This document shows, piece after piece, positions 15,461 through 24,715 of a stretch of DNA of 44,312 nt (its first letter is position 1; the number at the start of each line of letters is the position of its first letter). The stretch comes from Dechloromonas sp. GTDB taxonomy: Bacteria; Pseudomonadota; Gammaproteobacteria; Burkholderiales; Rhodocyclaceae. The position numbers and the translations under genes are program-made. Where the stretch lies: assembly GCA_016791065.1 (NCBI GenBank), contig JAEUOD010000141.1, forward strand, positions 1-44,312, given 5' to 3'. Below the pieces are notes generated by a model. The model did not search any database. It was not told the DNA's origin and saw nothing but the letters and a program-made list of their open reading frames with translations.

Positions 15461-17320
15461 TCAGATGACTAGTTGCGTCCCCAACTCGACCACCCGGTTG
15501 GTCGGAATGAGGAAGAAATCGCTGGCGCTGGTCGCATTCTTCGACATCAGGGCAAACAACCTGGCCCGCAATGGCGTGAGCTTGCGGGTCAAGGCGGGAA
15601 CGATGGTCTCACGGGAGAGATAAAAGGTCGTCTCCATGATGTCGAATCGTTCGCCCAGCCGTTTGCATTGATCGAGCGCGCTCGGAATATCGGGGCTTTC
15701 CATGAAGCCGTAGCGCACTATCACACGCATGAAGCCCTTGCCCATGCGATGCAGGTAGATCCGGTCGAAATCGTTGACATAGGGCGTGTCCGCCGTTTGC
15801 GCAGTGAGCAAGACCACGCGTTCGTGCAATACCTGATTGTGCTTGAGGTTGTGCAGGAGCGCCGGCGGAACGCCATTCTTGGCACTGGTCATGAATACTG
15901 CGGTCCCATTGATGCGATGCACATCGTCGATGGCAGTAATGAAATCCCCCATCGGAATGCTTTGCTTGGCCATTTCCTGCGAGACCAGGGCACGGCCACG
16001 GCGCCAGGTCGTCAGTACTGTGAAGGAAACCAGGCCCATCGCGATCGGAAACCATCCCCCTTCGGGAATCTTGATGGCATTGGCCGCGAAGAAGGCAATA
16101 TCGATGGCCAGGAAAAAGCCGATGACACAGGCGACGAGCGTCCAGTGCCAGCGCCACATCAAGATCATGACGAAGGCGACGAGAACAGTGTCGATCAGCA
16201 TCGTCCCGGTCACCGCGATGCCATACGCTGCGGCCAGATTTGAAGATGACTTGAAACCGATGACCAGGGCGACAACGGCCAAGTAGAGGCTCCAGTTGGT
16301 GAAGGGTACGTAGATCTGCCCCTCTTCGTGGCCGGAGGTATGGACGATCTGCATGCGCGGCAGCAATCCCATCTGGACCGACTGGCGGGCAACTGAAAAT
16401 GCGCCTGAAATTACTGCCTGCGAGGCAATGACGGTTGCCAGCGTGGCCAGGCCCAGCATGGGAATCAAGGCCCAATCCGGCGCCAGGTGGAAAAACGGAT
16501 TCTGAATGGCATCCGGTTCGGCCAGCAGGAGGGCTCCTTGCCCGAAATAATTGAGTACCAGCGACGGCATCACGAAGGCGAACCACGCCAGGCGGATGGG
16601 AAACCGTCCGAAATGACCCATGTCGGTGTACAGGGCCTCACCGCCGGTCACCGCGAGGACCACCGAACCCAGCGCCAGAAAGGCGAGCCCGGTATGCGTC
16701 CCGATGAAGGTCAGCGCATAGGTCGGACTCAGGGCGGCCAGAACCGTCGGGTTATGAACGATCTCGAGGATGCCAAGGATGCCGAGGATGCCGAACCAAC
16801 CGGTCATGATCGGCCCGAAGAAGAGCCCCACGGCCCCGGTGCCCCGCTTCTGGATAAAGAAGAGGCCAGTGAGTATGCCCAGGGTAATCGGGATCACATA
16901 AGGCTTCAGGGCCGGCGTGACCAGTTCCAGACCTTCCACGGCGGACAGCATCGAAATCGCCGGCGTGATCATGCTGTCGCCGTAGAAAAGCGCCGCAGCG
17001 AAAATGCCGAGCAGCGTGATCACCCACGACAGGCGGGGATTCTTGGCGCGTTCGGTCACCAGTGCCAGCAGGGCCAGCGAACCGCCCTCCCCTCGATTGT
17101 CGGCACGCATGATGACCAGGACGTATTTCAGGGACACCAGCAGCATGATCGACCAGAAGACCATGGACAGGATGCCGAGAATGTTTTCCGGCGTGACCGG
17201 AATGGGATGGTGCCCGTTAAAGATTTCCTTCAGCGCATAGAGCGGGCTGGTGCCGATATCGCCGAAGACGACGCCGATGGCGCCCAGCGTCAGCGTGGAC
17301 AGCGCCTGACGTGATTGCAT
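15461..17320 (-). CDS. kup: Kup-family potassium uptake transporter
   Basis: About 619 residues from [34 protein letters not shown], the classic Kup start with GDIGTSPLY. About twelve hydrophobic segments fill residues 10-450, including [21 protein letters not shown] and [22 protein letters not shown], and a cytoplasmic C-terminal tail follows. Kup imports K+ with protons through the inner membrane. The frame is open 40 residues further upstream (to 17440), but the conserved start is MQSRQ, preceded by a GGGGAAAT ribosome-binding region. Nothing ties it directly to nitrogen fixation. Confidence 0.95.
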   Translation of the reverse strand: MQSRQALSTLTLGAIGVVFGDIGTSPLYALKEIFNGHHPIPVTPENILGILSMVFWSIMLLVSLKYVLVIMRADNRGEGGSLALLALVTERAKNPRLSWVITLLGIFAAALFYGDSMITPAISMLSAVEGLELVTPALKPYVIPITLGILTGLFFIQKRGTGAVGLFFGPIMTGWFGILGILGILEIVHNPTVLAALSPTYALTFIGTHTGLAFLALGSVVLAVTGGEALYTDMGHFGRFPIRLAWFAFVMPSLVLNYFGQGALLLAEPDAIQNPFFHLAPDWALIPMLGLATLATVIASQAVISGAFSVARQSVQMGLLPRMQIVHTSGHEEGQIYVPFTNWSLYLAVVALVIGFKSSSNLAAAYGIAVTGTMLIDTVLVAFVMILMWRWHWTLVACVIGFFLAIDIAFFAANAIKIPEGGWFPIAMGLVSFTVLTTWRRGRALVSQEMAKQSIPMGDFITAIDDVHRINGTAVFMTSAKNGVPPALLHNLKHNQVLHERVVLLTAQTADTPYVNDFDRIYLHRMGKGFMRVIVRYGFMESPDIPSALDQCKRLGERFDIMETTFYLSRETIVPALTRKLTPLRARLFALMSKNATSASDFFLIPTNRVVELGTQLVI

Positions 17321-17444
17321 GATTTCCCCTTGGGCCCCTTTACGGCGCCTGTTGTTTTTCGTCGGGCAGCGGAAAACTGCCGACAATAAGGCCAATCTAG
17401 CACTCGCACCTGACCGCAACATGACTTCGGTCAATTTCAACGCG

Positions 17445-17477
17445 AAAAAAAGAGGGCGGCTCGCGCCGCCCTCTTTT
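17445..17477 (-). terminator. Rho-independent terminator after the NhaD-type gene
   Basis: AAAAGAGGGCGGC (17448-17460) and GCCGCCCTCTTTT (17465-17477) form a perfect stem with a TCGC loop. Read on the minus strand it ends in TTTTTTT, 24 bases after the antiporter stop codon. Confidence 0.9.
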
Positions 17478-17501
17478 CAATCCGATCGCCCCCGGCCCGC
17501 C

Positions 17502-18836
17502 TTACTGGGCAGGTGCCGGTGCTGCTTGCAGCGGAGTCTCGGCCGCCGCCGGGAGGGCCGTCTTTTTGTGTCCTTCGTCCGGATGCCAGCCAAGTACGAC
17601 TAGCATGACCATGAAGCCGATGACATAGGCAAGGACAACGTGCCAGCCGTTCTTGACCCACTGGACGGCCGACTTGGCTTCCGGATACATGTTGGAGAGC
17701 GCGACACCGGCGGAAGACCCGAACCACAACATCGAACCGCCAAAGCCAACGGCGTAGGCCAGGAATCCCCAGTCGAAACCGCCCTGACGCAAGGCCAGCG
17801 CCGTGAGCGGAATATTGTCGAAGACCGCGGACACAAAACCCAGGGCGAAAGCCGATTGCCATGAAGCTGGCGGCAATTCCTCGACCGGCATCATTGAGGC
17901 GCAGAGCACCAGCGAGAGCAAGAAGATGGAACCCTTCACGGTCTCCGGCAACAACTCCCAATCGTGGCGGCGCACCGGAATGGTCAGGATGATTGCTGCC
18001 CAGACTGCCACGCCGATGAAGGGAAAGTGCTCGGCCAACTCGGGGAACTTGACGTTGATGGTGATATTGGTGGCAACCGCGAAGAGCAGCATGGTCGCGA
18101 CGATGAAAATCCGCCCCCAATCAACCTTAGTATGGCCATGGGCATGCTTGATGATCGGCGAATAGGCGTGCTGTTGCTTGGCGCCGAAGTAGCCGATGAT
18201 CAGCAGGGCAATGCCGGCAGCGACATAGGCATCGAACACCACCACCGGGCTGATGCCGTCGATCCACATCATGGTCGTCGTGGTATCGCCAACCACCGAA
18301 CCTGAGCCGCCTGCATTGGAAGCCGCAACGATGGCTGCGAGGTAGCCGACATGGACCTTGGCCTTGAACAGCTGGTGGGCCATGGCGCCACCGATCAACG
18401 CGGCAGCGATATTGTCGAGGAAGCTCGAAATAATGAACACCATGACCAGCATGACGAAGCCGCCTTTCCAGTCGTCCGGCAGGAACTTGGGCAGGATGAC
18501 CGGCACGTGGCTCTTTTCAAAATGGCGGGCAAGCAGCGCGAAACCGGTGAGCAAGCAAAACAGGTTGGCGATGGTGACCCACTCGTGGCCGAGGTGCCCG
18601 ACAAAGCCGGCGACGCCCACCCCGGTCTTGAACCCGGTAAAGACAATCTTGTATAGACTAATGGTGAATAACCCGGTCAATGCAACGTACAGCGTGGCAT
18701 GGTGGAAAAGCGCAACGCCCAGCAGCGTCAGGCCAAACAGGATGAAATCGACGGGAATCCCGCCAACCTTGGGCAACTCGCCTGCCGCAAAAGCAAGTCC
18801 GGGCAGAAGGCAAAGCAGTGCTAATAAACGATGCAT
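17502..18836 (-). CDS. nhaD: NhaD-type sodium/proton antiporter
   Basis: About 444 residues from MHRLLALLCLLPGLAFAAGELP, which looks like a cleavable signal or first membrane segment. Roughly eleven further hydrophobic segments belong to the ion transporter (ArsB/NhaD/CitM) superfamily. Family-like stretches include IISSFLDNIAAALIGGAMAHQLF, AIVAASNAGGSGSVVGDTTTTMMWIDG and AVFDNIPLTALALRQGGFDWGF. NhaD members exchange Na+ or Li+ for H+. Substrate is inferred from the family only. An ATG 18 bases upstream (18854) is an alternative start. A strong terminator follows the gene. A hairpin just upstream (CCCGTAG 18927-18933 with CTACGGG 18947-18953) separates it from rnfH but has no U-tract on this strand. 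Confidence 0.88.
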   Translation of the reverse strand: MHRLLALLCLLPGLAFAAGELPKVGGIPVDFILFGLTLLGVALFHHATLYVALTGLFTISLYKIVFTGFKTGVGVAGFVGHLGHEWVTIANLFCLLTGFALLARHFEKSHVPVILPKFLPDDWKGGFVMLVMVFIISSFLDNIAAALIGGAMAHQLFKAKVHVGYLAAIVAASNAGGSGSVVGDTTTTMMWIDGISPVVVFDAYVAAGIALLIIGYFGAKQQHAYSPIIKHAHGHTKVDWGRIFIVATMLLFAVATNITINVKFPELAEHFPFIGVAVWAAIILTIPVRRHDWELLPETVKGSIFLLSLVLCASMMPVEELPPASWQSAFALGFVSAVFDNIPLTALALRQGGFDWGFLAYAVGFGGSMLWFGSSAGVALSNMYPEAKSAVQWVKNGWHVVLAYVIGFMVMLVVLGWHPDEGHKKTALPAAAETPLQAAPAPAQ

Positions 18837-18977
18837 GGCTGTTCTCTTGATCATTGTGAAATCTGTTGCGTCGTATTCCGACAGGCATGCCGAACCGGCA
18901 GGCAAGGCGAAACGCGCATTTTGGCGCCCGTAGCTGCGGTTTTCAACTACGGGTTTCCCTTATCGTAATGCGGAAGC

Positions 18978-19250
18978 TCAGTCTTCGCCGTTGGTATCAC
19001 GGCGCGGCACCGTCTCCGGATCGGCGATGATGCCACGGTAGATCTCGATGCGGTCGCCGGGTTTCAGCGCGGCATCGAGCTTGACCAGGCGTCCAAAGAC
19101 GCCGACCTTCTGCGCCCCGAGATCGATATGCGGGAACTGCTTGAGGATGCCCGAGCGCTCGATGCCTTCGGCGACGGTCGTGGTGTCGGGAACCTCGATG
19201 TTGAGCCAGAGTTGCTGGCCGGGTTCGGAATAGGCGATACCGATCTGCAT
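18978..19250 (-). CDS. rnfH: RnfH-like protein
   Basis: About 90 residues from MQIGIAYSEPGQQLWLNIEVPDTTTVAEGIERSGIL. It is a small ubiquitin-like fold protein of the RnfH/UPF0125 family, with VGVFGRLVKLDAALKPGDRIEIYR as the C-terminal signature. Many diazotrophs carry it at the end of the nif-linked rnf operon. Its biochemical role is unsettled; it is presumed to aid assembly or regulation of the Rnf complex. It follows rnfE by 25 bases and is the last gene of the operon. The frame is open further upstream, but MQIGIAYSE is the family start. Confidence 0.9.
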   Translation of the reverse strand: MQIGIAYSEPGQQLWLNIEVPDTTTVAEGIERSGILKQFPHIDLGAQKVGVFGRLVKLDAALKPGDRIEIYRGIIADPETVPRRDTNGED

Positions 19251-19275
19251 GCGGATTCTCCTGAGTATGGATTCG

Positions 19276-19956
19276 TTATGCTGCCGCCGGTGCGGCATCG
19301 CCGGCATTCGCAGCGGCCTTGTCGGCCATCCGCTTCTCCATGACCCGCTTGCCGGCAAGCAGGAAGCCGAGGATGGCGAAACCACCGGGTGGCAGAATCA
19401 TCAGCAGTGCGCCGCCGTAGCCCGGCAATTTCATTTCGAGGAAGGCGAATGATGGACCGAGCAGGTTCGAGGCTTGCGCAAACAGGGTGCCGGAACCCAG
19501 GAACTCGCGGATCAGGCCGATGAAGGTCAGCGCGCCGGTAAAGCCGAGCCCCATGGCCAGGCCATCGACCGCCGAGGCGGCAACTCCGTTCTTGACGGCG
19601 AAAGCCTCGGCCCGGCCAAGGATGGCGCAATTAACCACGATCAGCGCGATGAACAAGCCGAGCACCTTGTAGAGATCATGCAGCCAGGCATTCATCGCCA
19701 TGTCGACCACGGTCACCAGCGTCGCAATGAGCACGACGAAAACCGGGATGCGGACCTGGGAACTGACCGTGTGCCGGATCATCGAAACCAGGATGTTGGA
19801 GACGACCAGCACCGCCGTCGTCGCCAGCCCCATGCCGAGGCCGTTGGTACCGCTCGTCGTCACCGCCATGGTCGGGCACATGGCGAGCAGCTGCGAAAAG
19901 ACCACGTTCTGGTCCCACAGCCCTTCCTTCATGATGCTGCCGTAGTTGTCGCTCAT
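19276..19956 (-). CDS. rnfE: RnfE, membrane subunit of the Rnf complex
   Basis: 226 residues with about six membrane segments. It begins MSDNYGSIMKEGLWDQNVVFSQLLAMCPTMAVTTSGTNGLGMGLATT. The TSGTNGLGMG and VVNCAILGRAEAFA motifs are typical of RnfE/RsxE; RnfA carries the mirror pair, and the cysteines in these segments bind an iron-sulfur cluster between the two subunits in known structures. The Rnf complex couples ion gradients to electron transfer toward ferredoxin or flavodoxin. The C-terminus is an Ala-rich tail. The start lies 9 bases after the rnfG stop. Confidence 0.95.
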   Translation of the reverse strand: MSDNYGSIMKEGLWDQNVVFSQLLAMCPTMAVTTSGTNGLGMGLATTAVLVVSNILVSMIRHTVSSQVRIPVFVVLIATLVTVVDMAMNAWLHDLYKVLGLFIALIVVNCAILGRAEAFAVKNGVAASAVDGLAMGLGFTGALTFIGLIREFLGSGTLFAQASNLLGPSFAFLEMKLPGYGGALLMILPPGGFAILGFLLAGKRVMEKRMADKAAANAGDAAPAAA

Positions 19957-19965
19957 CGTTCGCTC

Positions 19966-20571
19966 CTAGCCCGTGATTTCCGATTTGTGCGCGGCGAAGA
20001 ATTCCAGTCCGCCCTTGACCGCCTTGACCACGGCGCGCGGCGTGATGGTTGCGCCGGCGAACTGGTCGAAGACGCCGCTATCCTTCTTGACGCCCCATTT
20101 TTCCGGTGCCGGGTCACCGAGCGACTTGCCGTCGAAATCGGTGATCCATTTATCCTTCTTGACCTCGATCTTGTCGCCCAAACCGGGCGTTTCGGCATGC
20201 TTGAGGACGCGCACACCAAGGGTCTTGCCATCGGTATCGACGGCCATCAGCACCTGGATGTCGGCCGCGTAGCCGCGCTCGGCCACCTTGAACAGAGCTG
20301 CCTTGACCACGCCGCCCTGGCGGGCGCGGTAGATGGTCATGGTCTTGCCCTTGTTGTCGAGTTCGATCGTGTCCTTGAGGAAATCGTTGTCGGCCATGCC
20401 TTGTGGCAGGACTTCCGACAGCGAGTCGCGCAAGTCCTTGGCCTCGGCCGCCGCAATCGCGGCCCCCGTGGCGTTCGATGCCCAGGCCAGCGCACCACTG
20501 GCCAGCAAGGCGAAGGCGCCGAGCAGGATGGGTTGGTAACCCATCTTCTCGCGGAAGGATTCGAAATTCAT
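19966..20571 (-). CDS. rnfG: RnfG, flavin-binding subunit of the Rnf complex
   Basis: 201 residues. One N-terminal membrane segment (GYQPILLGAFALLASGALAWASNATGA, residues 11-37) anchors a periplasmic FMN-binding domain. The flavinylation motif is AGATITPRAVVKAV near residues 170-185, with the threonine in the S/A-GAT-x-T position that ApbE loads with FMN. KHAETPGLGDKIEVKKDKWITDF is the usual RnfG/NqrC core. It starts 2 bases after the rnfD stop. Confidence 0.94.
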   Translation of the reverse strand: MNFESFREKMGYQPILLGAFALLASGALAWASNATGAAIAAAEAKDLRDSLSEVLPQGMADNDFLKDTIELDNKGKTMTIYRARQGGVVKAALFKVAERGYAADIQVLMAVDTDGKTLGVRVLKHAETPGLGDKIEVKKDKWITDFDGKSLGDPAPEKWGVKKDSGVFDQFAGATITPRAVVKAVKGGLEFFAAHKSEITG

Positions 20572-20572
20572 G

Positions 20573-21670
20573 TCAGGCTCCCTTGCTTTCCGGAATATCG
20601 AGCGGCTTGCCCTTGCGGTCGCGGCCGAGGATGCGCGGCTTGACGAAGCGGTCGATGACCGGGGTCAGCGCGTTCATGAGCAGCACCGCGAAGGCCATCC
20701 CTTCTGGATAACCGCCGTAGGTCCGGATCACCCAGGTCATGAAGCCGATGCCAAGACCGAAGACGATCTGCCCGCGCCCGGTATTCGGCGACGTGACGTA
20801 GTCGGTGGCGATGAAGAAGGCGCCCAGCATGGCTGCCCCCGAGAGCAGATGGCTGGAAACGCTCAGGTAGTGGGCGGGATCGACGGCATGCCCGATGGCG
20901 GCCGGAATAGCCAGCCCGGCGAGCACCGCGACCGGCGTATGCCAAGTAATGATGCCACTGGCCAGCAGGTAGAGGCCACCAGCCAGGATGAGCAGCGAAG
21001 CCGATTCGCCGAGGCTGCCGGCACGCGTCCCGATCAGGGAGAACAAGGCACCGTGCTCGCCGCTCAGCGAATGCAGGAGATCGATGCCGCGCGCCAATTC
21101 GGTCTTGGTATGGCCGAGCAGCGAGGCGCTGGCCATGGCATCGGGCATCGCCTGATTGCCGAGGAAAATCTGCAGACCATGGATGAAGTCTGGCGCTGCC
21201 ACGGTATTGAGCGGCAAGGGCATGATCCACTGGGTCAGCGGCAGCGGAAAGGAGACGAGCAGCGCGACACGGGCGACCATGGCCGGGTTGAAGACGTTCT
21301 GCCCGACACCGCCGAAGACCTGCTTGCCGATCACGATGGCGATGAAGCCGCCGACAATGGCCACCCACCAGGGTGCCCAGGGCGGCAGGGTCATTGCCAG
21401 CAGCCAGCCGGTAAGCAGCGCCGAGCCGTCGAACAGCGTGCGCTTGATGCGCGTGACGCCCATCAGTTTGAGCGACAGCGCCTCGAAACCGAGACATGAA
21501 AGGATGGTCAGCAGCCAGAGGAAGAACGAAGGCCAGCCGAAAAGCCAGAAACCGTAGAGCGTCGCTGGCACCAGCGCCATCTGGACGCGGAACATGGTGC
21601 TGGTGACCGAATTGCCGCCATGCGCATGCGGCGACGCGATGGGCTGAGCGGCCAGGCTTGAGGTAGTCAT
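20573..21670 (-). CDS. rnfD: RnfD, membrane flavoprotein subunit of the Rnf complex
   Basis: 365 residues with about nine membrane segments. It has the RnfD/NqrB features RIKRTLFDGSALLTGWLLAMTLPPWAPWW, GKQVFGGVGQNVFNPAMVARV and MLGAFFIATDYVTSPNTGRGQ. In family members a threonine in a short (S/T)xAT segment carries covalent FMN; the matching region here appears to be DAMASASLLGHTKTEL near residues 180-195, with serine at that position. That alignment was done by eye. The start overlaps the upstream rnfC stop by 4 bases, and rnfG follows after 1 base. Confidence 0.93.
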   Translation of the reverse strand: MTTSSLAAQPIASPHAHGGNSVTSTMFRVQMALVPATLYGFWLFGWPSFFLWLLTILSCLGFEALSLKLMGVTRIKRTLFDGSALLTGWLLAMTLPPWAPWWVAIVGGFIAIVIGKQVFGGVGQNVFNPAMVARVALLVSFPLPLTQWIMPLPLNTVAAPDFIHGLQIFLGNQAMPDAMASASLLGHTKTELARGIDLLHSLSGEHGALFSLIGTRAGSLGESASLLILAGGLYLLASGIITWHTPVAVLAGLAIPAAIGHAVDPAHYLSVSSHLLSGAAMLGAFFIATDYVTSPNTGRGQIVFGLGIGFMTWVIRTYGGYPEGMAFAVLLMNALTPVIDRFVKPRILGRDRKGKPLDIPESKGA

Positions 21671-23172
21671 ACGGTTTCTCCTTGTTTCACGGCACCGGTC
21701 GCCGCTGTTGCCTGGGCGGCTGCCCGTTCCGCCTTGCGGCGGGCAGCTGCTTCGGCCTTTTCACGCGCTTCGCGCTCGAGACGTTCCTGACGCGCCTGAG
21801 CGAGCTTCTTGGTGGACTCGCCGCGCAACTGGTTGCGCTGGCGTGCCGAAAGATCGCCCTTGGCATGGTAGAAATATTGAACCAGCGGGATATGCGAGGG
21901 GCAGACGTAGGCGCAGCAGCCGCAGGCGATGCAGTCGGTAAGACCGATGTCGACCGCGCCGTCGAGATCGTCGTTGCGGATGCGGGCGCTCATTTCGAGC
22001 GGCAGCAGCCCCATCGGGCAAGCCTTGACGCAACTGCCGCAGCGGATGCAGTTCTCCGGCTCCATGGCCGCCGCCTCGCGGGCGTCGAGCAACAGGATGC
22101 CGCTCGTCCCCTTGACCACGGGTACGCGGGTATGCGGCAGGACACTGCCCATCATCGGGCCTCCCATGACGATTTTCGCGACCTGGCCCTTGACCCCGCC
22201 CGTGAAGGCAATGAGGTCGCTGACCAAGGTGCCGAGCGGCACCTGATAATTGCCAGGCATGCCGGCGGCACCGCCATTGAGCGTCAGGATACGGCTGACC
22301 ATCGGCCGCCCGAGACAGATGGCCTCGTGCACCGCATAGGCTGTGCCCACGTTATGAACGATCACGCCGACATCGGCGGCGCGAGCATCGGACGGCACTT
22401 CGCGACCGCTCAGCTCGACGATCAACTGGCGATCCGAACCCATCGGATAGCGGGCCGGCACCGGCACGACCGTAACCTCGCCGTAGCGGGCCGATGCCTC
22501 GCGCATGGCGGCAATCGCCTCCGGCTTGTTGTCCTCGATGCCGACGCGCGCCTCCTGGGCGCCAGTGGCAATCAGCATCAGCCGAATGCCGGAAACGATG
22601 TCCGCGGCGCGTTCGCGCATCAGGCGATCGTCGCAGGAGAGATAAGGCTCGCACTCGCTACCGTTGATGAGCAGCAGATCGATGCCAGAGCGCCTGCCGA
22701 GGTTGAGTTTGACTGAAGAAGGAAAAGTTGCCCCGCCAAGTCCGACAACGCCTGCTGCGGCAACGCGCTCGGCGATCTCGGCTGGCGACAGGGCGAAGGG
22801 TTCGGCCGCCGGCGACAATTCGCACCAGGCATCCTCGCCATCGACGTCGATCGAGATCGCCATGGCCGGCAAGCCGGAGGAATGAGGAGCGGTGATCTCT
22901 CCGACCGCGGAAATGATGCCTGAGGTTGGCGCATGCAGCGGCGCCGAGATATTGCCCTGCGCTGCGGCAATCAGCTCACCCTTCTTCACCCGCTGCCCGA
23001 CCAGCACGGTCGGCCGGGCGGCGGCCCCGACATGCTGCGAGAGCATCAGATGAAGTCGCGGCGGCAACGGCAGCTTGCGCAAGGACTGATCGGCAGCCGG
23101 CCGCTTGTGGTCGGCCGGATGCACGCCCCACTCGCCGCGCAGTATCGTCTTGAAGAGATTCATGAATCCCAT
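21667..23172 (-). CDS. rnfC: RnfC, second tandem copy
   Basis: 501 residues. RnfC is the peripheral subunit with FMN/NADH-binding and iron-sulfur domains at the cytoplasmic face. Visible parts: a biotinyl-like N-terminal region (VLVGQRVKKGELIAAAQG, near residue 57), the flavin/NADH region (GVVGLGGATFPSSVKL and NGSECEPYLSCDDRLMRE), and two [4Fe-4S] motifs (CIRCGSCVKACPMG and CIACGCCAYVCPSH, near residues 385-430). A charged, Ala/Glu/Lys-rich coiled tail follows from about residue 455. It lies 9 bases downstream of a first full rnfC and is roughly two-thirds identical to it by eye. Both keep all cluster cysteines. Confidence 0.94.
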   Translation of the reverse strand: MGFMNLFKTILRGEWGVHPADHKRPAADQSLRKLPLPPRLHLMLSQHVGAAARPTVLVGQRVKKGELIAAAQGNISAPLHAPTSGIISAVGEITAPHSSGLPAMAISIDVDGEDAWCELSPAAEPFALSPAEIAERVAAAGVVGLGGATFPSSVKLNLGRRSGIDLLLINGSECEPYLSCDDRLMRERAADIVSGIRLMLIATGAQEARVGIEDNKPEAIAAMREASARYGEVTVVPVPARYPMGSDRQLIVELSGREVPSDARAADVGVIVHNVGTAYAVHEAICLGRPMVSRILTLNGGAAGMPGNYQVPLGTLVSDLIAFTGGVKGQVAKIVMGGPMMGSVLPHTRVPVVKGTSGILLLDAREAAAMEPENCIRCGSCVKACPMGLLPLEMSARIRNDDLDGAVDIGLTDCIACGCCAYVCPSHIPLVQYFYHAKGDLSARQRNQLRGESTKKLAQARQERLEREAREKAEAAARRKAERAAAQATAATGAVKQGETV

Positions 23173-23181
23173 GGCCGCTCC

Positions 23182-24693
23182 CTAGCTCGTCACTTCCTGT
23201 GGCGCAGCCGCTGCCTTGGCGGCGGCCGCAGCTTCCCGCTCGGCCTTGCGCTTGGCATTGGCTTCGGCCTTTTCACGAGCCTCGCGCTCGAGGCGCTCCT
23301 GACGTTGCTGGGCCAGTTTCTTGGTGGCATCGGTGCGCAGCTTGGCGCGATCCTGTGCCGCCAGCTCGCCCTTGGCATGGACGAAATACTGGACCAGCGG
23401 AATCTTCGAGGGGCAGACGTAGGCGCAACAGCCGCAAGCGATGCAGTCCTTGAGGCCGAGCTCAATTGCATCGGTGAGCGCCTCGTTGCGGATGCGGGCG
23501 CTCATTTCGAGCGGCAGCAGCCCCATCGGGCAGGCCTTGACGCAGGAACTGCAGCGGATGCACGGGTTCGGCTCCTGCTCCGCCACCTCGGCGGTGTCAA
23601 AAGCCAGGATACCGCTCGTGCCTTTGACCACCGGCACACGCCAGTGTGGAATCTGCATGCCCATCATCGGGCCGCCCATGACCCGGCGCGCCAGACCGAT
23701 GCCGTCGCCTTTGAGGCCACCGGCAAAGGCGATGACCTCCTCGGCCAGCGTACCGATGCGTACCTCGATGTTGCCGGGGTTGGCTGCACAGTGGCCATTG
23801 ACCGTGACCAGGCGGGAAATCAACGGCTTGCCTTCTCGCACGGCAGCCCGCACCGCAAGCGCCGTACCGACGTTATGAACGATGACGCCAATATCGGCCG
23901 GCCGGCCATCGGCCGGCACCTCGATACCGGTCAGCACCTGGATCAGTTGCTTTTCCGAACCCATCGGGTAACGCGCCGGCACCGGGCGGATCTGCACCGT
24001 CGGATACAGCGCGGCAGCTGCCTGCATGGCAGCGATGGCCTCCGGCTTGTTGTCTTCGATGCCGACCAGCGCCACCAGTGCCCCGGTGGCATGCAGCATG
24101 ATGCGAATGCCATCGACGATACCCTCGGCCGCATCGCGCATCAGGCGATCGTCACAGGAAAGATAGGGTTCGCACTCGCCCCCGTTCATGACCAGTGTCG
24201 TCACCTTGGCCCGCGAAGCGCCAATCAGTTTGACCGCGGATGGAAAGGCCGCGCCCCCCAGACCGACCACGCCGGCCGCGGCTACCCGCTGGCCGATCTC
24301 GGCCGCCGGCAGGGCGAACGGATCGGTACAGGCCTGCAGCGAAATCCACTCGTCGGCACCATCGGCCTCCAGAATGATCGCCGGCAGCGTCAGTCCAGAC
24401 GGATGTGGCGCCGTAATTTCGGTGACGGCAACGATGGTGCCCGAGGTCGGCGCATGGATCGGCGCCGAAACCATGCCCTGCGCCTCGGCGATCAACTCAC
24501 CTTTCCTGACTTTCTGGCCAACCAGCACGCTCGGCCGGGCAGCTCCGCCAAGATGCTGTTGCAACGGCAGGTAGAGCTTGGCCGGAACGGGCATGACCCG
24601 GACCGGCTGATCGGCGGCCGGACGCTTGTGATCATCCGGATGCACGCCCCAGTCATCGGCGAGGACATGCTTGAAGAGCTTCATGAATCCCAT
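23182..24693 (-). CDS. rnfC: RnfC, first tandem copy
   Basis: About 503 residues from MGFMKLFKHVLADDWGVHP, with GAGTGA 5-10 bases upstream. It has the same architecture as its neighbour: VLVGQKVRKGELIAEAQG, GVVGLGGAAFPSAVKL, NGGECEPYLSCDDRLMRD, then the cluster motifs CIRCSSCVKACPMG and CIACGCCAYVCPSK, and a coiled Ala/Lys/Glu tail. It follows rnfB by 22 bases. A frame opening at a GTG 12 bases upstream (24705) is possible but less likely. One difference from the other copy is RCSSC in place of RCGSC at the first cluster. Confidence 0.94.
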   Translation of the reverse strand: MGFMKLFKHVLADDWGVHPDDHKRPAADQPVRVMPVPAKLYLPLQQHLGGAARPSVLVGQKVRKGELIAEAQGMVSAPIHAPTSGTIVAVTEITAPHPSGLTLPAIILEADGADEWISLQACTDPFALPAAEIGQRVAAAGVVGLGGAAFPSAVKLIGASRAKVTTLVMNGGECEPYLSCDDRLMRDAAEGIVDGIRIMLHATGALVALVGIEDNKPEAIAAMQAAAALYPTVQIRPVPARYPMGSEKQLIQVLTGIEVPADGRPADIGVIVHNVGTALAVRAAVREGKPLISRLVTVNGHCAANPGNIEVRIGTLAEEVIAFAGGLKGDGIGLARRVMGGPMMGMQIPHWRVPVVKGTSGILAFDTAEVAEQEPNPCIRCSSCVKACPMGLLPLEMSARIRNEALTDAIELGLKDCIACGCCAYVCPSKIPLVQYFVHAKGELAAQDRAKLRTDATKKLAQQRQERLEREAREKAEANAKRKAEREAAAAAKAAAAPQEVTS

Positions 24694-24715
24694 GTCTGAT
24701 CTCACTCTGCCGCGT

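Noticed and set aside
18927-18953. Hairpin CCCGTAG/CTACGGG as terminator of the rnf operon
   Set aside because: On the minus strand no U-tract follows it, so it cannot be called an intrinsic terminator. It is only noted with the NhaD-type gene.
22933-24699. A 588-codon plus-strand frame antisense to the rnfC genes
   Set aside because: It is a mirror of two clear rnfC genes with strong motifs; no domain, start signal or neighbour supports it.
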